Origin: Nocardioides silvaticus
Lineage (GTDB): Bacteria > Actinomycetota > Actinomycetes > Propionibacteriales > Nocardioidaceae
Length of the DNA stretch: 64,000 bases
Reading direction: 5' to 3'
Assembly (NCBI RefSeq): GCF_003160695.1
Contig: NZ_QGDD01000009.1
Span: forward strand, 62,001 to 126,000
Made by a program: the position numbers and the translations under genes. Every line of letters starts with the position of its first letter. Positions within the stretch are counted from its first letter, which is position 1. The notes under the pieces are model-generated. The model was not told the DNA's origin. It saw only the letters and a list, made by a program, of their open reading frames with translations, and searched no databases. Shown here in pieces: positions 42,655 to 54,019 of this stretch.

Positions 42655-44007
42655 ATGAGTGAGTCCGACGCCCGCCCAGCCGAGACCTTCGCCGAGGCCG
42701 AGGACGCCCTCCTCAGTCGCTGGCCCGAGACCCGCCTCGAACCGTCCCTCGACCGGATCCGGGCGTTCACCGAGCTGTTGGGCGACCCGCAGCGCAGCTA
42801 CCGCTCGGTCCACCTGACCGGCACCAACGGCAAGACGTCGACGGCGCGGATGGTCGACGCGCTGCTGCGCGCCCACGAGCTGCGGACCGGCCGGTTCACC
42901 AGCCCGCACGTCGAGAAGATGAGCGAGCGGATCAGCATCGACGGGGAGCCGCTCGACGACGAGGCGTTCGTGCGGGCGTTCAACGACGTCGCGCCGTACA
43001 CGCACCTGGTCGACACGGCGGAGCCCTACCCGCTGTCGTTCTTCGAGACGGTCGTCGGCATGGCGTACGCCGCGTTCGCCGACGCCCCGGTCGACGTCGC
43101 CGTGGTCGAGGTCGGGATGGGCGGTGCATGGGACGCCACCAACGTGATCGACGCCGACGTCGCGGTCGTCACGCCGATCGCGATCGACCACACCTCCTAC
43201 CTCGGCACCACTGCCGTCGCGATCGCGCAGGAGAAGGCCGGGATCATCAAGGAGGGCGCGACCGCGGTGCTCGCCGAGCAGACCGTGGAGGTCGCCGAGG
43301 TGCTGCTGCGCCGCGCGGCCGAGGTCGGCGCGACGGTGGTCCGCGAGGGCATCGAGTTCGGTGTCCTCAACCGGGTCCCGGCGGTCGGTGGCCAGTCGGT
43401 GTCGTTCCGGGGGCTGCGCGGGCAGTACGACGAGGTCTTCCTGCCGCTCTACGGCGCGCACCAGGCGCAGAACGCCGCGACCGCGCTGGCTGCGGTCGAG
43501 GCACTCATCGGCGGCGACGGGCCGTTGGCCGACGAGGTGGTCCGCGAGGCGTTCGCCGCTGCCACCTCACCCGGCCGGCTCGAGATCATCCGCCGCAGCC
43601 CGACCATCGTGCTCGACGCCGCCCACAACCCGGCCGGCGCCGAGGCCACCGCGGCCGCCCTCGACGACTCCTTCCGTTTCGACCCGCTCATCGGGGTCAT
43701 CGGCGTGATGGGGGACAAGGACGCGGAGGGGCTGCTCGCGGCCTTCGAGCCGCACCTGGCCCACGTCGTCATCACCCAGAACTCCACCGCGCGCTCGATG
43801 TCCGCCGACGAGCTCGCCGCGACCGCGGCCGAGATCTACGGCGAGGAGCGGGTCACCGTCGCACCCCGCCTCGCCGACGCGATCGACATCGCCGCGGGCC
43901 TGGCCGAGGCCGACTCCGGCGACGCGCTGTCGTCCGGCGCCGTGATCGTCACCGGCTCGGTCGTCACGGTCGGCGAGGCCCGGCTGCTGCTGGGCGGCCG
44001 CAAGTGA
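42655..44007 (+). CDS. folC: Folylpolyglutamate synthase / dihydrofolate synthase
   Basis: 450 residues. Mur-ligase-fold ATP enzyme adding glutamate to folates. The P-loop TGTNGKTSTARM is at about 59-70, the folate and metal region is GRFTSPHVEKMSERI, and FVRAFNDVAPYTH, VEVGMGGAWDATNVI and LEIIRRSPTIVLDAAHNPAGA follow. The gene carries the full Mur ligase central and C-terminal domains. The GTGA overlap with the next gene (DUF4233) is conserved in actinobacteria. Confidence 0.95.
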   Translation: MSESDARPAETFAEAEDALLSRWPETRLEPSLDRIRAFTELLGDPQRSYRSVHLTGTNGKTSTARMVDALLRAHELRTGRFTSPHVEKMSERISIDGEPLDDEAFVRAFNDVAPYTHLVDTAEPYPLSFFETVVGMAYAAFADAPVDVAVVEVGMGGAWDATNVIDADVAVVTPIAIDHTSYLGTTAVAIAQEKAGIIKEGATAVLAEQTVEVAEVLLRRAAEVGATVVREGIEFGVLNRVPAVGGQSVSFRGLRGQYDEVFLPLYGAHQAQNAATALAAVEALIGGDGPLADEVVREAFAAATSPGRLEIIRRSPTIVLDAAHNPAGAEATAAALDDSFRFDPLIGVIGVMGDKDAEGLLAAFEPHLAHVVITQNSTARSMSADELAATAAEIYGEERVTVAPRLADAIDIAAGLAEADSGDALSSGAVIVTGSVVTVGEARLLLGGRK

Positions 44008-44381
44008 CCTCCGCCCGCCGGTCGCTGTGCGCGACCGTCCTCCTCTGCGAGGCCATCACCCTCGGGCTGACGACCCCGGTGATGATCACGCTCGGCGACG
44101 TGCCCCGGGGCACCGCGCTCGCAGTGGGCCTCGGCCTCGCGCTGGCCTGCCTGCTGACCGCCGGCCTGCTTCGTGCGGCGTGGGCCTACTGGATCGGTCA
44201 CGCGATCCAGGTCGCCGCGATCGGGCTCGGTTTCGTCGTCGGCTTCATGTTCGTGCTCGGCCCGGTCTTCGCCCTGCTCTGGGGGGTCGCCTTCCGCGTC
44301 GGCGGACGGATCGAGCGCGAGCGGGCGGAGGCGTACGCCACGCAGGCGGAGGGGGAGCCTGAGCGCGAATCGGACTCCTGA
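44004..44381 (+). CDS. DUF4233 membrane protein
   Basis: 125 residues with four hydrophobic helices and a short charged tail (RIERERAEAYATQ). The DUF4233 family is almost always placed directly after folC in actinobacteria, and here GTG 44004 overlaps the folC stop by 4 nt. Function unknown. Only translation coupling and membrane location can be inferred. Confidence 0.88.
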   Translation: MTSARRSLCATVLLCEAITLGLTTPVMITLGDVPRGTALAVGLGLALACLLTAGLLRAAWAYWIGHAIQVAAIGLGFVVGFMFVLGPVFALLWGVAFRVGGRIERERAEAYATQAEGEPERESDS

Positions 44382-44392
44382 GGTTCGCTGGG

Positions 44393-44398
44393 TAGAGT
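44393..44398 (+). promoter_or_regulatory. -10 box, leaderless start of secA
   Basis: TAGAGT with a 7-nt spacer to GTG 44406. Confidence 0.55.
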
Positions 44399-44405
44399 TG
44401 CGGCC

Positions 44406-47336
<2,931 letters not shown>

Positions 47337-47340
47337 ACGC

Positions 47341-47864
47341 TCGTCGATTGGTCGTCGAGTAGCCCGAGCCGTTCGGTCGTCGAGTAGCCCGAGCGCGCTA
47401 GCGCGAGGGCGTATCGAGACGCGGTGAGGTGCCTGCTCGCCGTTGGGCGTTCGTCTTGCGGCGTCTCGTTACGTCGCTCGCTGCGCTCGCTCTACTCCTC
47501 GACGACCGGCTGCGGCGTCTCGATACGTCGCTCGCCGGGAGGCCGGGTCGTTCGGTCGTCGATTGGTCGTCGAGTAGCCCGAGCGCGCTAGCGCGAGGGC
47601 GTATCGAGACGCGGTGAGGTGCCTGCCCACCGTGGGGCGTTCGTCTTGCGGCGTCTCGATACGTCGCTCGCTGCGCTCGCTCTACTCCTCGACGACCGGG
47701 AGTCCGGGGCGTTCGGTCGTCGATTGGTCGTCGAGTAGCCCGAGCGCGCTAGCGCGAGGGCGTATCGAGACGCGGTGAGGTGCCTGCTCGCCGTTGGGCG
47801 TTCGTCGTGCGGCGTCTCGATACGTCGCTCGCTGCGCTCGCTCTACTCCTCGACGACCGGCGTG
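47341..47864. repeat. Array of three 133-bp palindromic elements plus fragments
   Basis: This 528-bp gap between convergent secA and the Rv3235-like gene carries no gene. Full units are 47375-47507, 47565-47697 and 47726-47858 (periods 190 and 161). Left arms read GGTCGTCGAGTAGCCCGAGC..., right arms CTACTCCTCGACGACC, and each pair is complementary over about 47 bp with small gaps. Fragments lie at 47359-47370 and 47511-47534. It could act as a bidirectional terminator. Confidence 0.9.
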
Positions 47865-48374
47865 TCAGGAGAAGTCGAGGGCAGCGCACACCCAGCGCTG
47901 CTCGATCCGTTCGAACCGGGCGGCGAGGGCGCGGGAGCGCTCGCCGTACTTCACGTGGGCGGACGCCTCGACCGCATCGGGGCGGATGAAGCAGGTGTGG
48001 ACGCTGAGGACCCGCGGCCGCACCGGCTGCACCCGCGCGAGACCGGGCTGGTGGCCGCCGGCGCGGGCGACGAGCATGGTGCGGCGACGGAGGTCGTCGT
48101 AGACGTCGGGCAGCGTCCACCGCAGCAGCTGCGACATCGGACGGTCGCCGCCGACGATCTCGACGGCGGCCTGGACGAAGCGGCGGGTCCACTCCTCGAC
48201 GACGGCGCGCTGGCGGCGGTCGATCGCGACGACGGTGGCGCCGGCGTGGGCGTCGCCGGTCGGGACGGGCGGCTCGCTGCGGGGCAGCAGCGCGAGCGCG
48301 AGGGTGCCCTGGGTCGAGGCGACCGGGACGGGCAGGCGGACGCCCATGAGCGGGTGCAGGGTGGTGGCGGTCAT
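47865..48374 (-). CDS. Rv3235 family protein
   Basis: 169 residues. Named after the mycobacterial protein Rv3235, present near secA1 in actinobacteria. ATVVAIDRRQRAVVEEWTRRFVQAAVEIVGGDRPMSQLLRWTLPDVYDDLRRRT and VQPVRPRVLSVHTCFIRPDAVEASAHVKYGERSRALAARFE form a compact helical-beta domain of unknown function. It lies 30 nt downstream of the LysM gene, probably in one operon. The stop codon lies 7 nt outside the palindromic array. Confidence 0.85.
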   Translation of the reverse strand: MTATTLHPLMGVRLPVPVASTQGTLALALLPRSEPPVPTGDAHAGATVVAIDRRQRAVVEEWTRRFVQAAVEIVGGDRPMSQLLRWTLPDVYDDLRRRTMLVARAGGHQPGLARVQPVRPRVLSVHTCFIRPDAVEASAHVKYGERSRALAARFERIEQRWVCAALDFS

Positions 48375-48404
48375 GCTGTCCTCCTCGAGCGGACATCGGA
48401 CGGG

Positions 48405-49019
48405 TCAATCGACGGGCGGCAGCTCCAGCAGCTGGCCGGGCAGGATCAGGTCGGGGTCGGGCCCGATGGCGGAGCGGTTGCGGGCGTGGATGCGCTGCCA
48501 GTAGGCGGCGACCTCGACGACCGTCGCCCGAGGCCCCAGCCGCTCCTCGGCGATCGCCCAGAGCGAGTCACCGGGGCGGACCCGCACGGACGTCGACGGG
48601 GCGGGCGCCGGGACGCTCCGCGGGGCCGGCGCGCCGGTGGCCCGGTCGGGAAGCGGCAGCCCCGACAGCGACGCCGGCACGGACGGGCGGCGGTCGTCGG
48701 CGCCGGCCGGCGTCGCGGACGCGCCGATCACGACCGCACCGCAGGCGGCCAGCACGAGCAGCCGCACTGCTCCGGCACGTCGTACGACGGGGGAGCGGCC
48801 GCGGAGCAGGCGCACCGCCACGTCCGTGGTGACCACCCAAAGCCAGCCGGCGGCGACGAGCGTGCCTGCCGCCGATCCGGCAACCAGCAGTCCGGTGAAT
48901 CCCAAGGCGCGGGGGTCCAGTGCCGGGATCGCGGCCAGCGCGAACCCGCCCGTGGCGACGGTCACCGCGCACCACAGCGCCGCAGCCCGGAGCCGGACAC
49001 ACCCATCAGCAGCACCCAT
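48405..49019 (-). CDS. LysM-domain protein with membrane helices
   Basis: 204 residues. Hydrophobic segments at about 11-34, 40-62 and 85-104 (VTVATGGFALAAIPAL, LLVAGSAAGTLVAAGWLWVV, LLVLAACGAVVIGA) are followed by a Pro/Ala-rich linker and a C-terminal LysM domain (RVRPGDSLWAIAEERLGPRATVVEVAAYWQRIHARNR), which binds peptidoglycan. ATG 49019 is used, and a TTG 36 nt upstream is possible. Co-transcribed with the Rv3235-like gene. Topology would place LysM outside. Confidence 0.85.
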   Translation of the reverse strand: MGAADGCVRLRAAALWCAVTVATGGFALAAIPALDPRALGFTGLLVAGSAAGTLVAAGWLWVVTTDVAVRLLRGRSPVVRRAGAVRLLVLAACGAVVIGASATPAGADDRRPSVPASLSGLPLPDRATGAPAPRSVPAPAPSTSVRVRPGDSLWAIAEERLGPRATVVEVAAYWQRIHARNRSAIGPDPDLILPGQLLELPPVD

Positions 49020-49122
49020 GACCCGAGACCTTTGCGTTTGCTTCTGTTTGCTCAAGTCTGCTTCCGTTCAGCGGATGGCGTCAACGTGCTATCCACAGGC
49101 CGCTTGTGGTGGGGTGGAACCC

Positions 49123-49665
49123 ATGGGTTGGGAGGACGAGCTCTTCGCGCTCTTCGACGATCTCGAGGGTCAGGCGGGTGCGCTCGCGGCTGCCGAACGC
49201 GGTGCCGAGCACGCCGACCGGAGCCGGGCGGAGTACCAGGCGGTCACCCTCGCCAGTCGGATGATGGCGTCGGCCGGGACCGAGGTGACGCTCGGGATCC
49301 TGGGCGTCGGCACGGTGACGGGCACCGTCGACCGGGTCGCCGCCGACTGGCTGCTCCTCGGGTCGGGCCAGCACGACTGGGTCGTCAACGCCGACGCCGT
49401 GACGACGGTCGAGGGGGCCTCTGTCCGGTCCATCCCCGAGGTCGCCTGGTCGCCGCTGACCCGGCTCGGCCTCGGCTCCGCGCTGCGCCGGATCGCCGAG
49501 GCCGGCGAGCGCTGCCTGCTCCACCTCCGCGACGGCGCCCGCCACGAGGGCACGGTGCGCCGCGTGGGTGGCGACTTCTGCGAGCTGGTCGTCGGCGAGG
49601 ACCGGCGGATGATCCTGGTGCCGTTCTCGGCGCTGGCGGCTGCGCAGTCGCGCGCAGAAGCCTGA
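49123..49665 (+). CDS. Conserved actinobacterial protein with two SH3/LSm-like beta repeats
   Basis: 180 residues, no family assigned with confidence. An N-terminal helix (EDELFALFDDLEGQAGALAAAER) precedes two similar beta-rich blocks: VTLGILGVGTVTGTVDRVAADWLLL and CLLHLRDGARHEGTVRRVGGDFCELVV. The repeated GTV-x-RV-x-x-D pattern resembles an LSm/SH3-like barrel. Cytoplasmic, with no signal peptide. ATG 49123 is used; a GTG 9 nt upstream is possible. It ends 7 nt before the phosphotransferase gene. Confidence 0.7.
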   Translation: MGWEDELFALFDDLEGQAGALAAAERGAEHADRSRAEYQAVTLASRMMASAGTEVTLGILGVGTVTGTVDRVAADWLLLGSGQHDWVVNADAVTTVEGASVRSIPEVAWSPLTRLGLGSALRRIAEAGERCLLHLRDGARHEGTVRRVGGDFCELVVGEDRRMILVPFSALAAAQSRAEA

Positions 49666-49672
49666 GGGTCCG

Positions 49673-50551
49673 ATGCTGCCGATCGAGGAGCTGGTGCGGT
49701 TCGGCCAGGGCCTCGACAAGGACTACCGGCACCCGGTCGCGAACGCCCTCGGGGAGCAGTGGGCCACCAGCCCACCACTGTTCGTGAGGTCGAGCGCGAC
49801 TCACGTGTTCGTGGCCGGCCGCGAGGGGGACCGGGTCGTGCTGCGGATCCGCCCGGACGACCACGCCGCAGCGCTCGAGCGGGCCGCCTCAGCCGCTTCG
49901 GCGTGGAGCGCGGCGGGCGCACCGATGGTCGCGGCCGCCCCGTCGCTCGAGGGCCGGCACGTCGAGCTGGGGGACGGGTACGCCGCCATGGCGCTCGAGG
50001 TCGTGGAGGGGCCCACGCTCGACGAGCTCGGCGACGACCTCGTCGACCACGCCGCCGACTGGGGCGAGGCGCTCGCCGGGCTGCACGCCGTCGGACCCGC
50101 GGGCCGAGAGCTGCCCGTCATCGCAGATCTGCCGCTGCCGCGGACCCCGGACGTCTTCGGGGTCGTGCACGGCGACCCCGAGTCCGACAACGTCGTGCTC
50201 GGCGACCGTGGGCTGTGCTTCGTCGACCCCGACGAGGTCCATCAGGGCTGGTTCGCCGCGGACATCGCCTTCGCCCTCCGCGACTGGGCACCGCCGGGAG
50301 GCCCGCCCGACCTGTCGGCCGAGGTTCCGCGCCGGTTCGTGGAGGGCTACCGCCGGGTGCGGTCCCTCACCGAGGACGAGCTGTCCTGGATGCCGCAGCT
50401 GGCGCGTTCCTCGGCACGCCGCGAGCTGGCAGCGCATGAACGGCACCTCGCTCCGGGGACGAGCGAGGACTGGCCGGAGTGGGCGGTCCGGCTCCAGCGG
50501 CGGATCGCCGAGCGCGCCGACGCGCTGCGCGCCAACCTCGCCGAGCGCTGA
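49673..50551 (+). CDS. Aminoglycoside phosphotransferase (APH)-like kinase
   Basis: 292 residues. APH/choline-kinase fold: GVVHGDPESDNVVLGDRGLCFVDPDEVHQGWFAAD carries the catalytic HGDxxxxN loop and the metal DPD. The N-lobe is short and degenerate (THVFVAGREGDRVVLRIRP). Members phosphorylate small alcohols, homoserine or antibiotics. No resistance phenotype can be claimed. Likely co-transcribed with the preceding gene. Confidence 0.85.
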   Translation: MLPIEELVRFGQGLDKDYRHPVANALGEQWATSPPLFVRSSATHVFVAGREGDRVVLRIRPDDHAAALERAASAASAWSAAGAPMVAAAPSLEGRHVELGDGYAAMALEVVEGPTLDELGDDLVDHAADWGEALAGLHAVGPAGRELPVIADLPLPRTPDVFGVVHGDPESDNVVLGDRGLCFVDPDEVHQGWFAADIAFALRDWAPPGGPPDLSAEVPRRFVEGYRRVRSLTEDELSWMPQLARSSARRELAAHERHLAPGTSEDWPEWAVRLQRRIAERADALRANLAER

Positions 50552-50574
50552 CCGCGTCAGGGCAGTCGGACCGG

Positions 50575-50916
50575 TCAGGTCGCCTCGAGGTCGTACGGCG
50601 GCCGCTCGCCCGCCCCGAGGCGGGGCCGGGTCGGCATCGTGCCGGCGCCGGGGCCGGGCACCTCGTCCTCGTCGGCGAGCGCCTCGGCGATGTGCTTGCG
50701 CACGATCGTGCGCGGGTCGAGGTCGCGCAGCTCGAGGTCGGCGTACTCCGGGCCGAGCTCGGAGCGCAGCTCGTCGCGAGCGTTGTTGGCGAAGGTGCGG
50801 ATTTTGCGGACGAACTGGCCGGCCTGCTTCGCCAGCTCGGGGAGCTTGTCGGGGCCGAAGACGAGGATGGCCAGGAACGCGATCACGACGAGCTCGCCGA
50901 ACCCGATCCCGAACAT
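50575..50916 (-). CDS. tatB: Sec-independent translocase TatB
   Basis: 113 residues. MFGIGFGELVVIAFLAILVFGPDKLPELAKQ is the membrane helix, FGPDKLP hinge and start of the amphipathic helix of TatB; the rest is a charged helical region and tail. It recognises twin-arginine preproteins. It ends the minus-strand run that starts with the MgtE-N/CBS gene, 31 nt after mrp. TatA and TatC are not in the window. Confidence 0.93.
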   Translation of the reverse strand: MFGIGFGELVVIAFLAILVFGPDKLPELAKQAGQFVRKIRTFANNARDELRSELGPEYADLELRDLDPRTIVRKHIAEALADEDEVPGPGAGTMPTRPRLGAGERPPYDLEAT

Positions 50917-50947
50917 GGCGTCCTCGTCCCGGTCCCGCGCTACCCGG

Positions 50948-52126
50948 TCAGAACTTGTTGCTCGGGGTGAGGCCCAGCTGCATCCCCGCGAGCCCGCGAC
51001 CGCGGCCGTCGAGCCGCTCCGCGATCGCCGTCAGCGCCGCCGCGGCGGGCGACGTCGGGTCGGCCTCCACGACCGGCTTGCCGGTGTCGCCGCCCTCGCG
51101 GAGCGAGGTGTCGAGCGGGATGCTGCCCAGCACGGGCACGTCGTAGCCGAACCGCTGGGAGAGCGTGGCTGCGACTCGTTCACCGCCGCCCGAGCCGAAG
51201 ATGTCGAGCCGGTGATCCTTGCCCTCGGCGGTGCAGTGCGGGCAGGGAAGGTAGCTCATGTTCTCGATGACGCCCACGACCCGCTGGTGCATCATCGAGG
51301 CCATCGTCCCGGCCCGCTCGGCGACCTCGGCCGCCGCCTCCTGCGGCGTGGTCACGACGACCACCTCCGCGTTGGGCAGGTGCTGGCCGAGCGAGATCGC
51401 GACGTCGCCGGTGCCCGGCGGCAGGTCGAGGAGCAGCACGTCGAGGTCGCCCCAGTAGACGTCGGAGAGCATCTGCACCAGCGCCCGGTCGAGCATCGGG
51501 CCGCGCCACGCGACGACCTGGTCGCGCTTGGGCTTGAGCATGCCGATCGAGATCGCCGAGACGCCGCTGGGCGTCGGGACCGGCATGATCAGGTCCTCGA
51601 CCTGGGTCGGCCGGGCGTCGGCCGCACCGAGCATGGCCGGCACCGAGTGGCCGTAGATGTCGGCGTCGACGATGCCGACCTTGCGGCCGGTCTTGGCGAG
51701 GGCGATCGCGAGGTTGACGGTCACCGAGGACTTGCCGACACCGCCCTTGCCGCTGGCGATCGCGTAGACCTTGGTCAGCGAGCCGGGCTTCGCGAACGGG
51801 ATCTCGCGCTGGGCCTGGCCGCCGCGGAGCGTCTCGTGCAGGTTGCCGCGCTGCTCGGAGGTCATCACGCCGAGGTCGAGGTCGACCCGGCTGACGCCGT
51901 CGAGCGCGCTGACGGCCGCGGTCACGTCACGGTTGATGGTGTCCTTGAGCGGGCAGCCGGCAACGGTCAACAGCACCCGCACCTTGACCACGCCGTCCGC
52001 TTCGACGGAGACGCTGTCGACCATGCCCAGGTCGGTGATCGGGCGCTTGATCTCGGGGTCGTTGACGGTCGCCAGGGCGGCGTTCACCTGGTCGAGGCTG
52101 GGAAGGGTCGGCGTCGTACTCATCAT
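50948..52126 (-). CDS. mrp: Mrp/ApbC iron-sulfur carrier ATPase
   Basis: 392 residues. DUF59/MIP18 domain at the N-terminus (NDPEIKRPITDLGMVDSV, CPLKDT), then a ParA-like ATPase: P-loop IASGKGGVGKSSVTVNLA (about 124-141), ADIYGHSVP, and the Fe-S-binding CPHC motif in NMSYLPCPHCTAEG. It assembles or carries [4Fe-4S] clusters. ATG 52126 or the adjacent ATG 52123 starts it. Mtb places mrp near tatB and a CBS protein in the same way. Confidence 0.95.
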   Translation of the reverse strand: MMSTTPTLPSLDQVNAALATVNDPEIKRPITDLGMVDSVSVEADGVVKVRVLLTVAGCPLKDTINRDVTAAVSALDGVSRVDLDLGVMTSEQRGNLHETLRGGQAQREIPFAKPGSLTKVYAIASGKGGVGKSSVTVNLAIALAKTGRKVGIVDADIYGHSVPAMLGAADARPTQVEDLIMPVPTPSGVSAISIGMLKPKRDQVVAWRGPMLDRALVQMLSDVYWGDLDVLLLDLPPGTGDVAISLGQHLPNAEVVVVTTPQEAAAEVAERAGTMASMMHQRVVGVIENMSYLPCPHCTAEGKDHRLDIFGSGGGERVAATLSQRFGYDVPVLGSIPLDTSLREGGDTGKPVVEADPTSPAAAALTAIAERLDGRGRGLAGMQLGLTPSNKF

Positions 52127-52157
52127 CACGAGTCTACGGAGCGGGGCGCGCCGTCCG

Positions 52158-52694
52158 TTACTCGCGGCCCCCGTGAGACGCCCCACCCTTCGCGTCGTCG
52201 GCATCGCTGTCGCGCTCCTCGAGGTCGGACAGCAGCGCGCGCAGCTCCGAGCGCAGGTAGTCGCGGGTGGCGACCTCGCCCATCGCCATCCGCAGCGAGG
52301 CGACCTCGCGGGCGAGGAACTCCATGTCGGCGTGCGCCCGGGTGGCCGCCTCCCGGTCCTGGGTGGCGATCACCCGGTCGCGGTCCTCCTGCCGGTTCTG
52401 CGCGAGCAGGATCAGCGGCGCGGCGTACGACGCCTGCAGGCTCAACATCAAGGTCAGGAAGATCAGCGGGTACTCGTCGAACGTCAGCTCCTCGGGGCCG
52501 ACCGTGTTCCAGAGGACCCAGGCGATGACGAAGACCGTCATCCACATCAGGAACTTCGCGGTGCCCATGAACCGCGCGAAGCGCTCGGCGAAGACGCCGA
52601 ACGCGTCGGTGTCGTAGGACGGGCGCCAGCTGATCTGGCGCCGGACCGACCGCGGCGTGTCGAGCCGGTCCCCGGGGCGGCGGGAGTCACTCAT
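52158..52694 (-). CDS. DUF1003 membrane protein
   Basis: 178 residues. DUF1003: MGTAKFLMWMTVFVIAWVLWN and DEYPLIFLTLMLSLQASYAAPLILLAQNRQEDRDR give two membrane helices and the conserved AAPLILLAQNRQ motif, followed by a long charged coiled coil and an acidic tail. Its start overlaps the 3' end of the MgtE-N/CBS gene by 8 nt. Function unknown; possibly linked to divalent metal handling by context. Confidence 0.9.
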   Translation of the reverse strand: MSDSRRPGDRLDTPRSVRRQISWRPSYDTDAFGVFAERFARFMGTAKFLMWMTVFVIAWVLWNTVGPEELTFDEYPLIFLTLMLSLQASYAAPLILLAQNRQEDRDRVIATQDREAATRAHADMEFLAREVASLRMAMGEVATRDYLRSELRALLSDLEERDSDADDAKGGASHGGRE

Positions 52695-53943
52695 GGTGGA
52701 TCACCGTGGACGCCGCGCGGTCCCGCCAGTTGGCGGGGAGCATGTGGTCGAGCAGGTCGTCCACGGTGACCGCGCCGAGCAGGCGCCGGTTCTCGTCGAC
52801 GACCGGGGCGGCCACCAGGTTGTAGGTGGCCAGGTGCGCCGCGACCTGGTCGATGGTCGCGTCCGGCCGCAGCACCTCGAGCTCGTCGTCGAGGGCGCCC
52901 GCGACCAGCGTGGACGGCGGCTCGCGGAGCAGCCGCTGGATGTGGGCAACGCCGAGCAGCTTGCCGGTCGGGCACTCGAGCGGCTGTCGGCAGACGTAGA
53001 CCAGCGACGCCAGCGCCGGCGTGAGGTCGGGGTTGCGCACGTGCGCGAGCGCGTCGGCGACGGTGGCGTCCGGGCCGAGGATCACCGGCTCCGGCGTCAT
53101 CATGGCGCCGGCGGTGTTCTCGACGTACTTCATCAGCCGGCGGACGTCCTCGGCCTCCTCCGGCTCCATCAGGTCGAGCAGGATCTCGGCGGTCTCGGGC
53201 GGCAGCTCGGCGATCAGGTCGGCGGCGTCGTCGGCCGACATCTCCTCCAGCACGTCGGCGGCGCGTTCGGAGCCGAGCCGCTCGAGGATGCCGACCTGGT
53301 CGTCCTCGGGGAGCTCCTCGAGGACGTCGGCGAGCCGCTCGTCGGTGAGCGCCATCGCGACCGCCGTACGACGCTCCGCGGGCAGGTCGTGCAGCATGCT
53401 GGCCGCGTCGGCGGGGCGCATCTCGTTGATCGCGGCGACCAGGTGGGTCGCGCCCTGCCCCTCGTCGTGGCGGGTCAGCCCGGTGACGTCGTCCCACTCG
53501 GCGATGTGGGTCTGGCCGCGGCGGCGCAGGCCCTTGGCCGGCTCCTGGACCGCCACCCGGCTCAGCACCCAGTCACGGGTGCGGGAGCGCTCCATCGCGA
53601 CGTCGAAGACGGTGCCGGTGACACCCGTGCTCTTGATCGTGACGGTGCGGTCGAGCATCTGGCCCATCACCAGCGTCTCGGTCGAGCGCTGCTCGAACCG
53701 GCGCATGTTGAGCAGCCCGGTCGTGTAGACCTGCCCACTGTCGATGGTGGTGACCCGGGTCATCGGCAGGAACACCCGGCGCCGGCCGAACACCTCGGCC
53801 ACCATCCCGAGCACCCGCGGCTGGGTGGCCTCGGTGCGCATCGCGACCACCAGGTCCCGGACCTTGGCGACCTGCTCGCCCTGGGGGTCGAAGATCGGCA
53901 GTCCCACCAGCCGGGCGGCGTAGACGCGGGACGGGGTGCTCAC
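52687..53943 (-). CDS. MgtE N-terminal / CBS-domain protein without transporter part
   Basis: 418 residues. A PRC-barrel-like N-terminus (YAARLVGLPIFDPQGEQVAKVRDLVVA) is followed by MgtE_N helical repeats (LADVLEELPEDDQVGILERLGSERAADVLEEMSADDAADLIAELPPE) and two CBS domains ending with VDDLLDHMLP. There are no transmembrane helices, so the Mg2+ channel is missing. This is a stand-alone sensor module as seen in Rv1232c-type proteins. It overlaps the DUF1003 gene, so both may form one sensing unit. Confidence 0.9.
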   Translation of the reverse strand: MSTPSRVYAARLVGLPIFDPQGEQVAKVRDLVVAMRTEATQPRVLGMVAEVFGRRRVFLPMTRVTTIDSGQVYTTGLLNMRRFEQRSTETLVMGQMLDRTVTIKSTGVTGTVFDVAMERSRTRDWVLSRVAVQEPAKGLRRRGQTHIAEWDDVTGLTRHDEGQGATHLVAAINEMRPADAASMLHDLPAERRTAVAMALTDERLADVLEELPEDDQVGILERLGSERAADVLEEMSADDAADLIAELPPETAEILLDLMEPEEAEDVRRLMKYVENTAGAMMTPEPVILGPDATVADALAHVRNPDLTPALASLVYVCRQPLECPTGKLLGVAHIQRLLREPPSTLVAGALDDELEVLRPDATIDQVAAHLATYNLVAAPVVDENRRLLGAVTVDDLLDHMLPANWRDRAASTVIHHE

Positions 53944-53971
53944 GCCCCGAGGTTATCGGCTGGAAAGCACC

Positions 53972-54001
53972 GAGCCGGTGACCCTCGCGGGTCACCGGCT
54001 C
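53972..54001. terminator. Bidirectional hairpin between MgtE-N/CBS and acyl-CoA dehydrogenase genes
   Basis: Arms GAGCCGGTGACCC (53972-53984) and GGGTCACCGGCTC (53989-54001) form a perfect 13-bp stem with a TCGC tetraloop. Both flanking genes are minus-strand, so it most likely terminates the acyl-CoA dehydrogenase mRNA. Confidence 0.75.
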
Positions 54002-54019
54002 GTCGAGTGCGTGGGCGGG

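Noticed and set aside
47341..47864. CRISPR array
   Set aside because: Units are 133-bp palindromes with homologous spacers, too few and too long; no cas genes.
49084..49100. DnaA-box-like TATCCACA near 49090
   Set aside because: A single imperfect match, no AT-rich unwinding region and no dnaA/dnaN nearby; not an origin.
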